Counted from the first letter of the stretch, positions 44,848-54,494 are shown. The stretch is DNA of 64,000 nucleotides from Herbaspirillum rhizosphaerae (GCF_001189965.1 NZ_LFLU01000020.1:27416-91415), one strand, 5' to 3'. A program made the numbers and translations. The notes: generated by a model not told the origin, from the sequence alone.

Positions 44848-45759
44848 ATGAACAAACCATATTTCGCCCGCGCCTTTGCCGCGCTGGGCATGATGTTGGG
44901 TCTGTTGGCCGCAGGGCAGTCGCAGGCTGCCAGCCTGGTTGTCGGCGGAAAAAATTTTACCGAGCAACTGATCCTGTCGCAGATGACGGCGCAATACCTG
45001 CGCGCCAAAGGCTACGACGTCGATCTCAAGAACGGCCTCGGTTCGACGCTCATGCGCAAGGCGCAGGAAAGCAATCAGCTCGACATCGTCTGGGAGTACA
45101 CCGGCACCTCGTTGATCGTCTACAACCACGTCGATGAAAAACTCGATGCCGAAGAGACTTACGAACGCGTCAAAACGCTCGACAAGAAAATCGGACTGAT
45201 CTGGCTCAACGAATCCGCGCTCAACAATACCTATGCCTTCGCCATGCCGCAAAAACTGGCCGATGCGCTGGGCATCAATACGCTGGAAGATCTCGCCCGG
45301 CATATCACGCAAGAACAGCAGGCCGGCGGCAAGCCGAACCTGATAGGCGTCGACTACGAGTTTGCCTCGCGTCCCGACGGTCTCGACCCGATGCAGAAAC
45401 TGTACGGCTTCCAGCTCAACCGCAGCGAAGTCAAGCAGATGGATCCGGGTCTGGTCTACACCGCCTTGCGCAACGAGCAGCTGTATGCCGGGCTGACGTA
45501 TTCGTCGGACGGCCGCATCAAGGGTTTCAATCTCAAACTGCTGGAAGACAACAAGGCTTACTTCGCCCCTTACAAGGCGACGCCGGTAGTGCGCCAGGAA
45601 GTGCTGGAAGAAAATCCCGAACTGGCCGAGCAGCTCAACGCGCTGTCCGCCGCCATCGACACCGACAAGATGACCGAGCTGAACAAGCGCGTCGACATCG
45701 ACCAGGAGCCGGTGGGCAAGGTCGTCACCGAATTCCTGCAGCAGCAGGGTCTGATCTGA
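44848..45759 (+). CDS. Glycine betaine/choline-type substrate-binding protein (OpuCC/YehZ type)
   Basis: A 303-residue periplasmic binding protein of the OpuAC family. Signal peptide cut near SQA-A; mature start SLVVGGKNFTEQLILSQMTAQYLRAKGYDVDLKNGLGST, then QLDIVWEYTGTSLIVY, which are typical, with aromatic residues (Trp, Tyr) that would cage the quaternary amine. AAGGGGAA precedes ATG 44848. The position between two permease genes fits the yehWXYZ-type family. Substrate (betaine, choline, carnitine or ectoine) is open. Confidence 0.92.
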   Translation: MNKPYFARAFAALGMMLGLLAAGQSQAASLVVGGKNFTEQLILSQMTAQYLRAKGYDVDLKNGLGSTLMRKAQESNQLDIVWEYTGTSLIVYNHVDEKLDAEETYERVKTLDKKIGLIWLNESALNNTYAFAMPQKLADALGINTLEDLARHITQEQQAGGKPNLIGVDYEFASRPDGLDPMQKLYGFQLNRSEVKQMDPGLVYTALRNEQLYAGLTYSSDGRIKGFNLKLLEDNKAYFAPYKATPVVRQEVLEENPELAEQLNALSAAIDTDKMTELNKRVDIDQEPVGKVVTEFLQQQGLI

Positions 45760-45769
45760 GGAGCCGGCC

Positions 45770-46420
45770 ATGAACCTGATCCAATACCTCACGAGCGACT
45801 GGCACAACATCCTCAACCTGACGCTGCAACACCTGAAACTGGTCGGCATTGCCGTCAGTCTCGCCATCGTCATCGGCGTGCCGCTGGGCATCGCGATCAC
45901 GCGGCATCGCTGGCTGGCGACGCCCTTGCTCGGGCTTGCCACCGTAGTGCTGACCTTGCCGTCGATTGCCTTGTTCGGGCTGATGATTCCGGTGTTCTCG
46001 CACTTCGGCGCCGGCATCGGCCCGCTGCCGGCAATCACTGCCGTATTCCTGTACTCGCTGCTGCCGATCATGCGCAACACCTATCTTGCGCTCGACAACA
46101 TCGACAGCAGCATCCAGGAAGCCGGCATCGGTATCGGCATGACCTTCTGGCAGCGCCTGCGCATGGTGGATCTGCCGCTGGCGGTGCCGGTGATTCTCGG
46201 CGGCGTGCGTACGGCCGTGGTGATGAACATCGGCGTGATGGCGATTGCCGCCGTGATCGGCGCGGGTGGACTGGGCGTGCTGATCCTGCATGCGATCAGC
46301 CAAAGCAATATGCAAAAACTGGTTGTGGGCGCCGTGCTCATCAGCGTGCTGGCGATTGTCGCCGACGTGCTGCTGCAAGGCCTGCAACGACTTCTGACAC
46401 CGAAAGGACTGCAAAAATGA
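45770..46420 (+). CDS. Osmoprotectant ABC transporter permease (YehY/OpuCD type)
   Basis: A 216-residue permease: LTLQHLKLVGIAVSLAIVIGVPLGIAITRH, VVLTLPSIALFGLMIPVF, coupling loop IQEAGIGIGMTFWQRLRMVDLPLAVPVILGG and NIGVMAIAAVIGAGGLGVLIL. Eleven bases after the binding protein gene with GAGG upstream. Its stop overlaps the ATPase start (ATGA). It forms the heterodimeric channel with the permease at 44114. Confidence 0.92.
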   Translation: MNLIQYLTSDWHNILNLTLQHLKLVGIAVSLAIVIGVPLGIAITRHRWLATPLLGLATVVLTLPSIALFGLMIPVFSHFGAGIGPLPAITAVFLYSLLPIMRNTYLALDNIDSSIQEAGIGIGMTFWQRLRMVDLPLAVPVILGGVRTAVVMNIGVMAIAAVIGAGGLGVLILHAISQSNMQKLVVGAVLISVLAIVADVLLQGLQRLLTPKGLQK

Positions 46421-47550
46421 TCGAACTCGACCAACTCAGCAAAACTTATACGCAAAAAGACGGCAATCAGGTCAAGGCCGTCGATTCCGTCAGCCTGAAA
46501 GTGGCCGAGGGCGAGATCTGCGTTTTCCTCGGCCCGTCCGGATGCGGCAAGACCACGACCCTGAAAATGATCAACCGGCTGATTGCGCCGACATCGGGCC
46601 GCGTATTGTTGAACGGCGAAGACACGACCGGCATCGACGAAGTCAGCCTGCGCCGCCACATCGGTTACGTGATCCAGCAGATCGGGTTGTTCCCGAACAT
46701 GACCATCGAAGAAAACATCACCATCGTGCCGCGCCTGCTCGGTTGGGACAAGAAGCGTTGCCGCGAGCGCGCGACCGAGTTGATGGCGATGGTGGCGCTG
46801 GATCCGGCGAAATTCCTCAAGCGTTATCCGCGCGAGCTGTCGGGCGGCCAGCAGCAGCGCATCGGCGTGATTCGCGCGCTGGCGGCGGATGCGCCGGTGC
46901 TGTTGATGGATGAACCGTTCGGTGCGGTCGATCCGATCAATCGCGAATCGATCCAGAACGAATTTTTCCAGATGCAGCGCCAGCTCAACAAGACGGTGAT
47001 CATGGTCAGCCACGACATCGACGAAGCGATCAAGCTGGGCGATCAGGTTGCGATTTTCCGTGCCGGCAAGCTGGTGCAGTTCGATCATCCCGATACCTTG
47101 CTGGCGCGTCCCAAGGATGATTTCGTCAGCGCCTTCGTTGGCCAGGATCACACGCTGAAGCGCCTGCTGCTGGTGCGCGCCGGGGATGCCGCAACGACGC
47201 CGGCGACCGCGCGTCCCGACTTGCCGTTGCAGGATGCGATGACGCTGATGGACGATCAGGACGCACGCTATCTGACCATCACCGACAGCGACAATCGCGC
47301 GCTCGGCTACGTCAGCCGTCGCGACATCCGCGGCGTGCAGGGCGTGAGCGGCGACAAGGTCAGGCCGTTCACGCTCAACGCTGCGCCGGATGAGAATTTG
47401 CGCGTGGTGCTGTCGAAGATGTACAAGCACAGCGCCAGCTGGATGCCGGTGATCGACGCCGAAGGGATGTATCTGGGGGAAGTGACGCAGGATTCGATTG
47501 CCGACTATCTCAGTTCGGGCAAGTCGCGCGGGCAGAAGCTGGCGGCCTGA
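46417..47550 (+). CDS. Osmoprotectant ABC transporter ATPase with CBS domains (OpuCA type)
   Basis: A 377-residue ATPase. Walker A GPSGCGKT, Q-loop YVIQQIGLFPNMTIEENI, signature LSGGQQQRIGVIRAL and Walker B VLLMDEPFGAVDP. From about residue 255 there are two CBS repeats (LQDAMTLMDDQDARYLTITDSDNRALGYVSRRDI; LRVVLSKMYKHSASWMPVIDAEGMYLGEVT), the module that senses ionic strength in OpuA-like importers. The gene ends the operon at a bidirectional terminator. Confidence 0.93.
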   Translation: MIELDQLSKTYTQKDGNQVKAVDSVSLKVAEGEICVFLGPSGCGKTTTLKMINRLIAPTSGRVLLNGEDTTGIDEVSLRRHIGYVIQQIGLFPNMTIEENITIVPRLLGWDKKRCRERATELMAMVALDPAKFLKRYPRELSGGQQQRIGVIRALAADAPVLLMDEPFGAVDPINRESIQNEFFQMQRQLNKTVIMVSHDIDEAIKLGDQVAIFRAGKLVQFDHPDTLLARPKDDFVSAFVGQDHTLKRLLLVRAGDAATTPATARPDLPLQDAMTLMDDQDARYLTITDSDNRALGYVSRRDIRGVQGVSGDKVRPFTLNAAPDENLRVVLSKMYKHSASWMPVIDAEGMYLGEVTQDSIADYLSSGKSRGQKLAA

Positions 47551-47580
47551 GGCCTTGCTGTTTCCGTAACGTCGTAATGA

Positions 47581-47607
47581 AAAAGCCCCGGATGTCCGGG
47601 GCTTTTT
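47581..47607. terminator. Bidirectional terminator between the osmoprotectant operon and the GNAT gene
   Basis: An 11-bp stem AAAAGCCCCGG/CCGGGGCTTTT (47581-47591 with 47596-47606) with a 4-base loop, flanked by T on both strands. Confidence 0.9.
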
Positions 47608-47621
47608 TACGTTCTTTAGCG

Positions 47622-48110
47622 TTACAGCAGGCGATGCATGAAGATGGCTTTGCCGGTGGTCGGATTCAGTTCATATCCGCTGAAGCCGCTGCTTGCATAC
47701 AGTGCGCGAGCGACCGTATTGCCTTCCAGGACTTCCAGCGTGATCTTGCAGCAGGCGAGTTCGCGTGCGCAGGCTTCGACCGCCTGCATCAACTGTTTGG
47801 CAATGCCGCGTCCGCGATAGGCAGGCGCAACGGCAAAGTCGTGGATGTTGAGCAGCGGCTTGCAGGCGAAGCTGGAAAAGCCTTCGATGCAATTGGCAAA
47901 TCCGGCCGGCGTGTCGCCGTCGAACGCCAGGAACACATGCACGGAAGGGCGCTTGCGCAATTCATCGATCAGATGGGCGCGGACGAAATCGGTGATGCCT
48001 TCGCCGCCGCCCATCAGATCGGACGCATAGGCATCGAGCATGTCGAGAATGGCGACGCCATGTCGCGGATTGTTGAGATCAGCCTTGATGACGTCGATCA
48101 TTTCTGCCAC
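47622..48110 (-). CDS. GNAT-family N-acetyltransferase
   Basis: A 162-residue acetyltransferase with the acetyl-CoA loop YRGRGIAKQLMQAV preceded by LLNIHDFAVAPA and the strand LEVLEGNTVARALYASSGF with GYEL. It resembles small-molecule acetyltransferases; the acceptor is unknown. It is 36 bases after rhlE on the same strand and may be transcribed with it. Confidence 0.88.
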   Translation of the reverse strand: MAEMIDVIKADLNNPRHGVAILDMLDAYASDLMGGGEGITDFVRAHLIDELRKRPSVHVFLAFDGDTPAGFANCIEGFSSFACKPLLNIHDFAVAPAYRGRGIAKQLMQAVEACARELACCKITLEVLEGNTVARALYASSGFSGYELNPTTGKAIFMHRLL

Positions 48111-48146
48111 TTCGATACCTCTGCCGTTTAGTCGAAAGCAGCTATT

Positions 48147-49547
48147 TTACCTGCCGCGACCGCCCGAACGATGTGTCGCTGCCGACGGACGTGCAGCCGG
48201 TCCGCGGTTTTGTGCAGGACCCTGGCCTTGAGGCTTGGCAGGGCCGCCTTGACGCGGCTTGGCCGATTGCGACTGACCTTGGCCTTGACCTGCACCGCCG
48301 GATTTCTTCGGCTGCTGCGAGCGACCGCCGCCACCGCCGCCGCCCTGGCGACGCTGACCGCCGCCACCACCGCTGCGCAGTTGAATCGGTTGCGGCTTGG
48401 CCTTAGGATCAGGCTCGAAACCGGGAATGATTTCGACCGGGATTTCGCGCTTGATGAAGCGTTCGATGTCGTGCAGCATGTCGCGCTCGTCAACGCACAC
48501 CAGCGACACGGCAGAGCCGGTTGCGCCGGCGCGGCCGGTACGGCCGATACGGTGGACGTAATCTTCCGGCACGTTCGGCAGATCATAGTTGACCACGTGC
48601 GGCAACTGGTCGATGTCGATACCGCGCGCGGCGATGTCGGTGGCGATCAGCGCTTGCAGCTTGCCGTCCTTGAACTCGGCCAGCGCGCGGGTGCGGGCAG
48701 CCTGGCTCTTGTTGCCGTGGATCGCCATGGCGGTGATGCCGTCGCGTTCCAGTTGTTCAACCAGCTTGTTGGCGCCGTGCTTGGTGCGGGTGAACACCAG
48801 CACTTGGGTCCATTTGTGCGTGTTGATCAGGTGCGCCAGCATCGGATGCTTCTTGTCGCGGTCGACCGGGTGGATCTTTTGGCCGATCACTTCGACGGTC
48901 GAGTTGCGGCGCGCCACTTCGATCATGGCAGGCGAATTCAGCAGGCCGTCGGCCAGCGCCTTGATCTCGTCGGAGAAGGTGGCCGAGAACAGCAGGTTCT
49001 GGCGCTTCTTCGGCAGGATCGCGAGGATCTTCTTGATGTCGCGGATGAAGCCCATGTCGAGCATGCGGTCGGCTTCGTCCAGGATCAGGACCTGGATATT
49101 GCGCAGGTCGACCGTGTTTTGCTGCATGTGATCCAGCAGACGTCCCGGTGTCGCGACCAGGATGTCGACGCCTTGCTTGAGTTGGCGAATTTGCGGATTG
49201 ATGCCGACGCCGCCGAAGATGCAGGCGGAAGTCAGCGGCAGATACTTGCCGTACAGGCGGACGCTTTCTTCAACCTGCGCTGCCAGTTCGCGTGTCGGGG
49301 TCAGGATCAGTGCGCGGATCGGCACATGACCGTTGATCTTGACGCGCTCGACCGACGACAGGCGTTGCAGCAGCGGCAGCGTGAAACCGGCGGTTTTACC
49401 CGTACCGGTTTGCGCGCCTGCCAGCAAGTCGCCGCCGGCGAGCACTGCAGGAACGGCTTGCGTCTGAATCGGAGTTGGCGTGGTATAGCCTTGTTCGGTT
49501 ACGGCACGAACGATTTCCTCGGAAAGACCGAGAGATGAGAATGACAT
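48147..49547 (-). CDS. rhlE: DEAD-box RNA helicase RhlE
   Basis: 466 residues. Motifs in order: TPIQTQAVP (Q), AQTGTGKT (I), PTRELAAQV (Ia), TPGRLLDH (Ib), [11 protein letters not shown] (II), SATF (III), [12 protein letters not shown] (IV), [11 protein letters not shown] (V) and [10 protein letters not shown] (VI). The last 90 residues are a Gly/Gln/Arg/Pro-rich tail with RGG-like repeats that may bind RNA. It probably takes part in ribosome assembly or cold adaptation. Start at 49547; the frame runs open to 50105 on the opposite strand of the SMR region, but that part is a shadow. Confidence 0.93.
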   Translation of the reverse strand: MSFSSLGLSEEIVRAVTEQGYTTPTPIQTQAVPAVLAGGDLLAGAQTGTGKTAGFTLPLLQRLSSVERVKINGHVPIRALILTPTRELAAQVEESVRLYGKYLPLTSACIFGGVGINPQIRQLKQGVDILVATPGRLLDHMQQNTVDLRNIQVLILDEADRMLDMGFIRDIKKILAILPKKRQNLLFSATFSDEIKALADGLLNSPAMIEVARRNSTVEVIGQKIHPVDRDKKHPMLAHLINTHKWTQVLVFTRTKHGANKLVEQLERDGITAMAIHGNKSQAARTRALAEFKDGKLQALIATDIAARGIDIDQLPHVVNYDLPNVPEDYVHRIGRTGRAGATGSAVSLVCVDERDMLHDIERFIKREIPVEIIPGFEPDPKAKPQPIQLRSGGGGGQRRQGGGGGGGRSQQPKKSGGAGQGQGQSQSAKPRQGGPAKPQGQGPAQNRGPAARPSAATHRSGGRGR

Positions 49548-49792
49548 AGTGGAATTTAAAAATATCGGCCTGTCGCCGCAGTGGGCGCCAGTCGCAGGCA
49601 AACGGGATTGAAACGTCGGGAGGACAGCGGACTTTGACTGGAGAATGTGCCGCACGGGGCGCAGTATAACAGGTGAACAGCTGTGCAGCGGATAAATCTT
49701 GGCGGGTGTTGCAGGACGGCTTGCGACGGTCGCCTCCGGCATTGTTCTTGTTGTCTTGCGAACAATGCGGGAGCGACTTGTTGAGCTGTGGC

Positions 49793-50110
49793 TCAGGCGT
49801 CCAGCAGGCGCAGGCCGATGGTGCCGGCGATAATCAGGGCGATGCATAGCAGGCGCAACGGCGACAAGGCATCGTTGAACAGGTAAATGCCCAACACCGC
49901 CACGCCGACCGAGCCGGTGCCGGTCCAGATGGCGTAAGCGGTGCCGGCCGGCAGGTTGCGCATCGCCAGCGTCAGGAACAGCACGCTGCAGGCCGCGGCG
50001 CCGATGCCGATCAGGCTGGGCGTGAGCCTGGTCCAGCCGTTTGCATACTTGAGCGCGATCGCCATGATAATTTCCACTACACTTGCCAAAGACAGGTAAA
50101 TCCAAGACAT
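49793..50110 (-). CDS. Small multidrug resistance transporter (SugE/Gdx-like)
   Basis: A 105-residue four-helix SMR protein. Glu13 in [13 protein letters not shown] is the conserved proton and substrate site; [20 protein letters not shown] forms helix 3. It resembles SugE/Gdx and related SMR proteins, which export guanidinium or quaternary amines. ATG 50110 has GGAGAAAC upstream. It is divergent from an HxlR-type regulator with a shared 85-base region, and that regulator probably controls it. Confidence 0.88.
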   Translation of the reverse strand: MSWIYLSLASVVEIIMAIALKYANGWTRLTPSLIGIGAAACSVLFLTLAMRNLPAGTAYAIWTGTGSVGVAVLGIYLFNDALSPLRLLCIALIIAGTIGLRLLDA

Positions 50111-50173
50111 TTGTTTCTCCGTGAAGAATCGATTGAACAGGCGCTCAGCATAGGCAGGCGCTGAACACGCAAC

Positions 50174-50185
50174 AAGTACGTACTT
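50174..50185. promoter_or_regulatory. Palindrome AAGTACGTACTT, candidate HxlR operator
   Basis: Perfect 12-bp palindrome 10 bases before the HxlR-type start codon and 63 bases from the start of the divergent SMR gene. HxlR-family proteins bind short palindromes of this kind near their own promoters. Function is inference. Confidence 0.55.
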
Positions 50186-50195
50186 TTTGGTAACC

Positions 50196-50630
50196 ATGAA
50201 ACCGGCAAACAAAATTTCCGCAGAAGAACCGCAAACCGATATTTACAGCCTCGCCTGCCCGTCGCGCAAGGCGCTGGAACTGGTCGGCAGCAAATGGGCC
50301 TTGCTGATTTTTCCTGCGCTGGCGGCAGGGCCGATGCGCAACAATGCCTTGCTGCGCAAGATCGAAGGCATCTCGCAAAAAATGCTGACGCAGACCTTGA
50401 AAGAGCTGGAGCGCAACGGCCTGGTGACGCGCTGCAATCTTGAGACGGCGGCGCCGCACGTGGAGTACGAATTAAGCCCGCTGGGCGAATCGCTGAGCGA
50501 GACGCTGATCGCTCTGGACAATTGGGCAGAACGTCATCACAGCGATTTGCAGCGTGCGCGTGAGCAGTTCGACAGCGATGAAAAAGCCGGCGAACAAGTC
50601 GCCGGCCGTATCGTGCATAAGTTGAAATAA
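50196..50630 (+). CDS. HxlR-family transcriptional regulator
   Basis: A 144-residue winged-helix protein: CPSRKALELVGSKWALLIFPALAAGPMRNNALLRKIEGISQKMLTQTLKELERNGLV, wing CNLETAAPHVEYELSPLGESL. The conserved Cys at the start of the HxlR domain (LACPSRK, Cys24) can sense thiol-reactive or quinone compounds in relatives. I choose ATG 50196; an in-frame TTG upstream is less likely. Probably represses itself and the divergent SMR gene. Confidence 0.88.
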   Translation: MKPANKISAEEPQTDIYSLACPSRKALELVGSKWALLIFPALAAGPMRNNALLRKIEGISQKMLTQTLKELERNGLVTRCNLETAAPHVEYELSPLGESLSETLIALDNWAERHHSDLQRAREQFDSDEKAGEQVAGRIVHKLK

Positions 50631-50643
50631 TCTGATCGGTAAA

Positions 50644-51399
50644 TCAGCCTGACTGTGTAGCCAGAAAATCCAGCACCGGCGGCAACACCAGCTTGCTCTG
50701 CATCAGTCCGCCGAAATGCGTCACGCCCGGCAACGAGACGAAGGAGGCGCGCTGCAGCAATTCGGTGCAGCGCTTCACTGCGGCATGGCGCGCATCGGCG
50801 TCGCCGCAAAACATCAGGCAGGGCATGTCGATCAGCGGCAGCAATTCTTCCATTGAAGCGCGCTGCTGTTGCGCCGCTGCCGCCAGCGCCTGCAAGTCGT
50901 TGGCGCGGATCATCATCTTTACTTCGGCGGAAATCCGCTCGTTGAGCACCGACTCGAAGGCGTTGATGAAGGCTGCCGGGTCGGTGCCGTCGAGTCCTTT
51001 GAAGACGTTCCAACTGGTGTCGGCATAAGGATGTGCCGCGCCGAGGATCAGCGAGCGCAGGCGCTGCCGCGCATGGCGCACCATGCCGTAACCGACCCAG
51101 CCGCCCAGCGAGTAGCCGCAGTAGTTGACCTTGTCGATGGCGAGGTGGTCGAGTATCGCGACCACGTCTTCGGTGCGCTGCTGCAGGGTGTAGGCGTTGG
51201 TGTCGTGCGGCTTGTCGCTCAGGCCATGGCCGAGGGCATCGATGGCGATGACGCGATAGTGTTGCTGCAAGACATCGGTGAAACCGAAAAAACGCCAGGC
51301 TTGCGAACTGCTGGTGAAGCCGTGGTGCAGGAGCAGGTCAGGACCTGCGCCGCTGATTTCATAATGGATGCGCCGGCCGGCGCTGGTGACAAATGGCAT
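50644..51399 (-). CDS. Alpha/beta hydrolase
   Basis: A 251-residue hydrolase with the nucleophile elbow GYSLGGW (Ser at about residue 96), oxyanion HG at LLHHGFTSSS, and the late His in GVTHFGG. The DALGHGLSDKP strand is typical. Esterase or epoxide-hydrolase-like substrate unknown. It is followed on its strand 12 bases before by a VOC gene, so the two may share a transcript. Confidence 0.85.
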   Translation of the reverse strand: MPFVTSAGRRIHYEISGAGPDLLLHHGFTSSSQAWRFFGFTDVLQQHYRVIAIDALGHGLSDKPHDTNAYTLQQRTEDVVAILDHLAIDKVNYCGYSLGGWVGYGMVRHARQRLRSLILGAAHPYADTSWNVFKGLDGTDPAAFINAFESVLNERISAEVKMMIRANDLQALAAAAQQQRASMEELLPLIDMPCLMFCGDADARHAAVKRCTELLQRASFVSLPGVTHFGGLMQSKLVLPPVLDFLATQSG

Positions 51400-51411
51400 G
51401 GAGCAGGGCGC

Positions 51412-51891
51412 TTAGGCTGGAGTGGGTTTGCACTTCTTGAGCAGCGCTTGCGAGCGGCTGCGGATTTCTTCGTTGGACAGGTCTTCCTTGTGCGTGGCGA
51501 TCGACCAGATGTGGCCGTAAGGATCGCGCAGCATGCCGGAGCGGTCGCCGTAGAACTGGTCCTGCACGGCGCGCAGTTTGGCGGCGCCCATGGCGATGGC
51601 CTGGCTGAAGACGGTGTCGACGTCGTCGACGTAGATCAGCATGCTGACGCCGGCGCCGCCCAGCGTCTTGGGGCAATGGATACCCATTTCGATGAACTCG
51701 TCGGCCAGCATGACGCGGGCGTTGCCGATCTGGATTTCAGCGTGCCAGATTTTGTTGTGGGGGCCGTCGAGGCGCATGACTTCGGTCGCGCCGAAGGCTT
51801 TTTCGTAAAACGCAATGGCGCTGGCGGTGTCGGAAACGATCAGGTAAGGCGTGACGCTGCTATAGCCTTCGGGAATGGGATTGACTGCCAT
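51412..51891 (-). CDS. VOC-family (glyoxalase/PhnB-like) protein
   Basis: A 159-residue protein of one VOC unit: VTPYLIVSDTASAIAFYEKAFGATEVMRL, ARVMLADEFIEMGIHCPKTLGGAGVSMLIYVDDVD, and RDPYGHIWSIATHKEDLSNEE. This resembles PhnB/YdcF-type proteins annotated as bleomycin-resistance or lactoylglutathione lyase-like; the reaction is not determined. GGAGACG precedes the start. Co-directional with the hydrolase gene. Confidence 0.85.
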   Translation of the reverse strand: MAVNPIPEGYSSVTPYLIVSDTASAIAFYEKAFGATEVMRLDGPHNKIWHAEIQIGNARVMLADEFIEMGIHCPKTLGGAGVSMLIYVDDVDTVFSQAIAMGAAKLRAVQDQFYGDRSGMLRDPYGHIWSIATHKEDLSNEEIRSRSQALLKKCKPTPA

Positions 51892-52015
51892 GCTCGTCTC
51901 CTTGGGTGGCTGGGAAGTGCTGCAAATCGAATTGAATCGCAGCGCCTCCCTGGCGTGACTTGGTGACTGCTCCGGCTCTCCGACCGGATTGTTATGCTGA
52001 ACTGAAGTCTGAATC

Positions 52016-52813
52016 TTATGCGAATTCGGACAGCAAATTGACTTGCTGCGAGAAAATCTTTGGATTGCCGGCCAGGACGTCGCCCTTGTACAGGTAATCG
52101 GCTTCGCCCTTGAAGGTGCCGACGATGCCGCCTGCTTCCGTCACCAGCAGCGAACCGGCGGCGATGTCCCAGGGCTTCAGGCCTTTTTCGAAGAAGCCGT
52201 CGAGACGGCCGGCGGCGACGTAGGCCAGGTCCAGCGCAGCGGCGCCCGGACGGCGCAGGCCGGCGCAGCTTTCGGTCATGATCTTGAACATCTTCATGTA
52301 TTCGTTCAAACCGTCCATGTCGCGGAACGGGAAGCCGGTGCCGATCAGGCCGTCGGCGATCTTGTCGCGCTTGCTGACGCGGATGCGCTTTTCGTTCAGG
52401 TAGGCGCCGGCGCCTTTGGAGGCGGTGAACAGGTCGTTGCGGGTAGGGTCGTAGACCACGGCTTGCGTGATGATGCCGCGCTGTTGCAGCGCGATCGAGA
52501 CGCAATATTGCGGGAAGCCGTGGATGAAGTTGGTGGTGCCGTCGAGCGGATCGATGATCCAGACGTTTTCATTTTCGTCGTGCAGGTTGGCCGATGCGCC
52601 GGACTCTTCCGCCAGGATGGCGTGGTCGGGATAAGCGGTCTTCAGGACCTCAATGATGGCGTCTTCCGCTGCCTTGTCTACTTCGGTGACGAAGTCGTTG
52701 TGCTGCTTCTTGGTGACCTTGAGCAGGGAGACGTCGAAGGACGCGCGATTGATGACGGCGGCGGCGCGGCGGGCAGCCTTGATCGCCGTATTGAGCATTG
52801 GGGGGATAAGCAT
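52016..52813 (-). CDS. suhB: Inositol-1-monophosphatase SuhB
   Basis: A 265-residue Mg-dependent phosphatase. Metal-binding motifs are [34 protein letters not shown] and the C-terminal [18 protein letters not shown]. In Proteobacteria SuhB also acts in rRNA transcription antitermination. It is divergent from trmJ, a pairing common in betaproteobacteria. Starts at 52813 or 52798 are both possible. Confidence 0.95.
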   Translation of the reverse strand: MLIPPMLNTAIKAARRAAAVINRASFDVSLLKVTKKQHNDFVTEVDKAAEDAIIEVLKTAYPDHAILAEESGASANLHDENENVWIIDPLDGTTNFIHGFPQYCVSIALQQRGIITQAVVYDPTRNDLFTASKGAGAYLNEKRIRVSKRDKIADGLIGTGFPFRDMDGLNEYMKMFKIMTESCAGLRRPGAAALDLAYVAAGRLDGFFEKGLKPWDIAAGSLLVTEAGGIVGTFKGEADYLYKGDVLAGNPKIFSQQVNLLSEFA

Positions 52814-53001
52814 CCTGAGGGTTCCGTTAAAATGGCGTCTTCGCCGTCGGTTTCGTTACCGTCGGGAGAAGTTGCACAACAATGAAATTAATGAGCGGTG
52901 CACCGTCCGAGAATTGCCAATTTAACATCAAAATGGCATTGCCGAGCCTGTTTTTGGGCTGGCTTACGAGGTTTTCGGGCGTGCGAATACCGCTATTTTA
53001 A
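52814..53001. promoter_or_regulatory. Divergent suhB/trmJ promoter region
   Basis: 188 bases between divergent starts, with no gene. It contains GTTGCACAACAAT around 52873 and an AT-rich part at 52880-52935. I see no clear operator. Confidence 0.35.
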
Positions 53002-53775
53002 ATGAACACGCCCAAAATCGATAATTCTGTTTTCAAGCGCCTGCGTTTCGTGTTGGTGGAAACCAGCAGTCCAGGCAACATCGGCGCGGCTGCCCGCGCC
53101 ATCAAGACCATGGGGTTCGGCGAGCTGGTGCTGATCAATCCGCGGTTTCCCAATGCAGTGCAGGAGGAGGCTGCGGTCGCTTTCGCCAGCGGCGCGCAGG
53201 ACGTCTTGTCCGGCGCCCGCATCGTGGCTAGCATCGAGGAGGCGCTGCAGGATTGCAACTTTGCCGCTGCGATCAGTGCCCGCCTGCGCGAGTTTTCGCC
53301 GCCGGTGGTGACGCCGCGCGCGATCGCTGAACAGGTCGCCGGCGACACCGGTCTGAAGGCCGCGCTGATCTTCGGCAACGAGCGCTTCGGTTTGCCCAAT
53401 GAGCTGGTGCAGAAATGCAACGTCTTGATCAATATTCCGGCCAATCCCGACTATTCGTCGCTCAATCTGGCGCAGGCGGTACAGGTGCTGGCCTATGAGT
53501 TTCGCATGGCGGAGCTGGGCGATCGCAAGCAGGCGACCGATATCGGCTTTCAGGGCGAAATGGCCGGCGTGGCGGAGATCGAGGGCATGTTCCGGCACCT
53601 GGAAGAAGCACTGGTGGCCATTGAATTCCTCAAGCCCGACAGCCCCAAGAAACTGATGCCGCGCCTGAAGCGTTTGTTTTCGCGCACGCAGCTGGAAACC
53701 GAAGAGGTCAATATCCTGCGCGGCATCGCCCGCCAGATTCTGACACCCAAACAAGAAAGAAAGCCCAAGGAATGA
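53002..53775 (+). CDS. trmJ: tRNA (cytidine/uridine-2'-O-)-methyltransferase TrmJ
   Basis: A 257-residue SPOUT methyltransferase that modifies position 32 of tRNA. Seen: VLVETSSPGNIGAAARAIKTMGFGELVLINPR, the knot motif IFGNERFGLPNELV and SSLNLAQAVQVLAYE. The C-terminal about 80 residues form the TrmJ extension (MFRHLEEALVAIEFL, RRLFSRTQLETEEVNILRG). It overlaps the next gene by ATGA. Confidence 0.93.
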   Translation: MNTPKIDNSVFKRLRFVLVETSSPGNIGAAARAIKTMGFGELVLINPRFPNAVQEEAAVAFASGAQDVLSGARIVASIEEALQDCNFAAAISARLREFSPPVVTPRAIAEQVAGDTGLKAALIFGNERFGLPNELVQKCNVLINIPANPDYSSLNLAQAVQVLAYEFRMAELGDRKQATDIGFQGEMAGVAEIEGMFRHLEEALVAIEFLKPDSPKKLMPRLKRLFSRTQLETEEVNILRGIARQILTPKQERKPKE

Positions 53776-54494
53776 GCAAGTTGAGTCTGGATCGCATCCT
53801 GCAATCGCAAGGTTTCGGATCGCGCAAATATTGCCGCTCGCTGATCGAAGACGGCGAAGTCGCCATCAACGGCGAAGTGGTCGATGATTATCGTTTGACG
53901 CCGGATACCGAAGGTCTGGTTTTTACGCTGTTCGAGGAAGAGTGGACTTATCGCGAACACGTTTATATCGCGCTGAACAAACCGGCCAATTTCGAATGCT
54001 CGCGCAAGCCCAGCCATCATCCGGGCGTGCTGACGATTTTGCCGGAGCAGTTTTCCTGGCGCGACGTGCAGCCGGTCGGCAGGCTGGATCATGACACCAC
54101 CGGCTTGCTGCTGATGTCGGATGACGGCTCGTTCATCCATGCGCAATCCTCGCCCAAACGCCATGTGCCGAAAGTCTATGCGGCAACCACGCACGATGCG
54201 GTTACGGATGAGTTGATTGCGCAGTTGCTGGGCGGCGTGCAGCTGCACGACGAGCCCGCCCCTTTGGCTGCGGTGACGTGCCGCAAGCTCGATACGCATC
54301 TGCTCGAGATCGTGCTGGAGCAGGGCAAATACCATCAGGTCAAACGCATGCTGGCCGCGGCCGGCAATCATTGCAGCGCCTTGCGCCGCGTCGCCATCGG
54401 CGGTTTGCAACTGGATGCGCTGGAGCTGGAAGAGGGCGAGTGGTGCTATCTCGATGCGGCGCAACTGGCCTTGCTGGCGCCGGCTCAGGCCTGA
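53772..54494 (+). CDS. rsuA: 16S rRNA pseudouridine synthase, RsuA family
   Basis: A 240-residue enzyme. The N-terminal S4 domain (LDRILQSQGFGSRKYCRSLIEDGEVAINGEVV) precedes the catalytic domain with active-site GRLDHDTTGLLLMSDDG and the C-terminal QGKYHQVKRMLAAAGNHCSALRRVAIGG. It resembles RsuA (U516 of 16S rRNA). It follows trmJ with a four-base overlap, giving an RNA-modification operon. Confidence 0.9.
   Translation: MSKLSLDRILQSQGFGSRKYCRSLIEDGEVAINGEVVDDYRLTPDTEGLVFTLFEEEWTYREHVYIALNKPANFECSRKPSHHPGVLTILPEQFSWRDVQPVGRLDHDTTGLLLMSDDGSFIHAQSSPKRHVPKVYAATTHDAVTDELIAQLLGGVQLHDEPAPLAAVTCRKLDTHLLEIVLEQGKYHQVKRMLAAAGNHCSALRRVAIGGLQLDALELEEGEWCYLDAAQLALLAPAQA

Noticed and set aside
48150..48410. 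Repetitive GGT/CAG-rich stretch that looks like a tandem repeat
   Set aside because: It encodes the Gly/Gln/Arg-rich tail of RhlE, so the repeat is coding low complexity.
49548..50105. N-terminal extension of RhlE by 186 codons
   Set aside because: The extension lies over the SMR region in another frame; the helicase proper starts at 49547, right before its Q motif.
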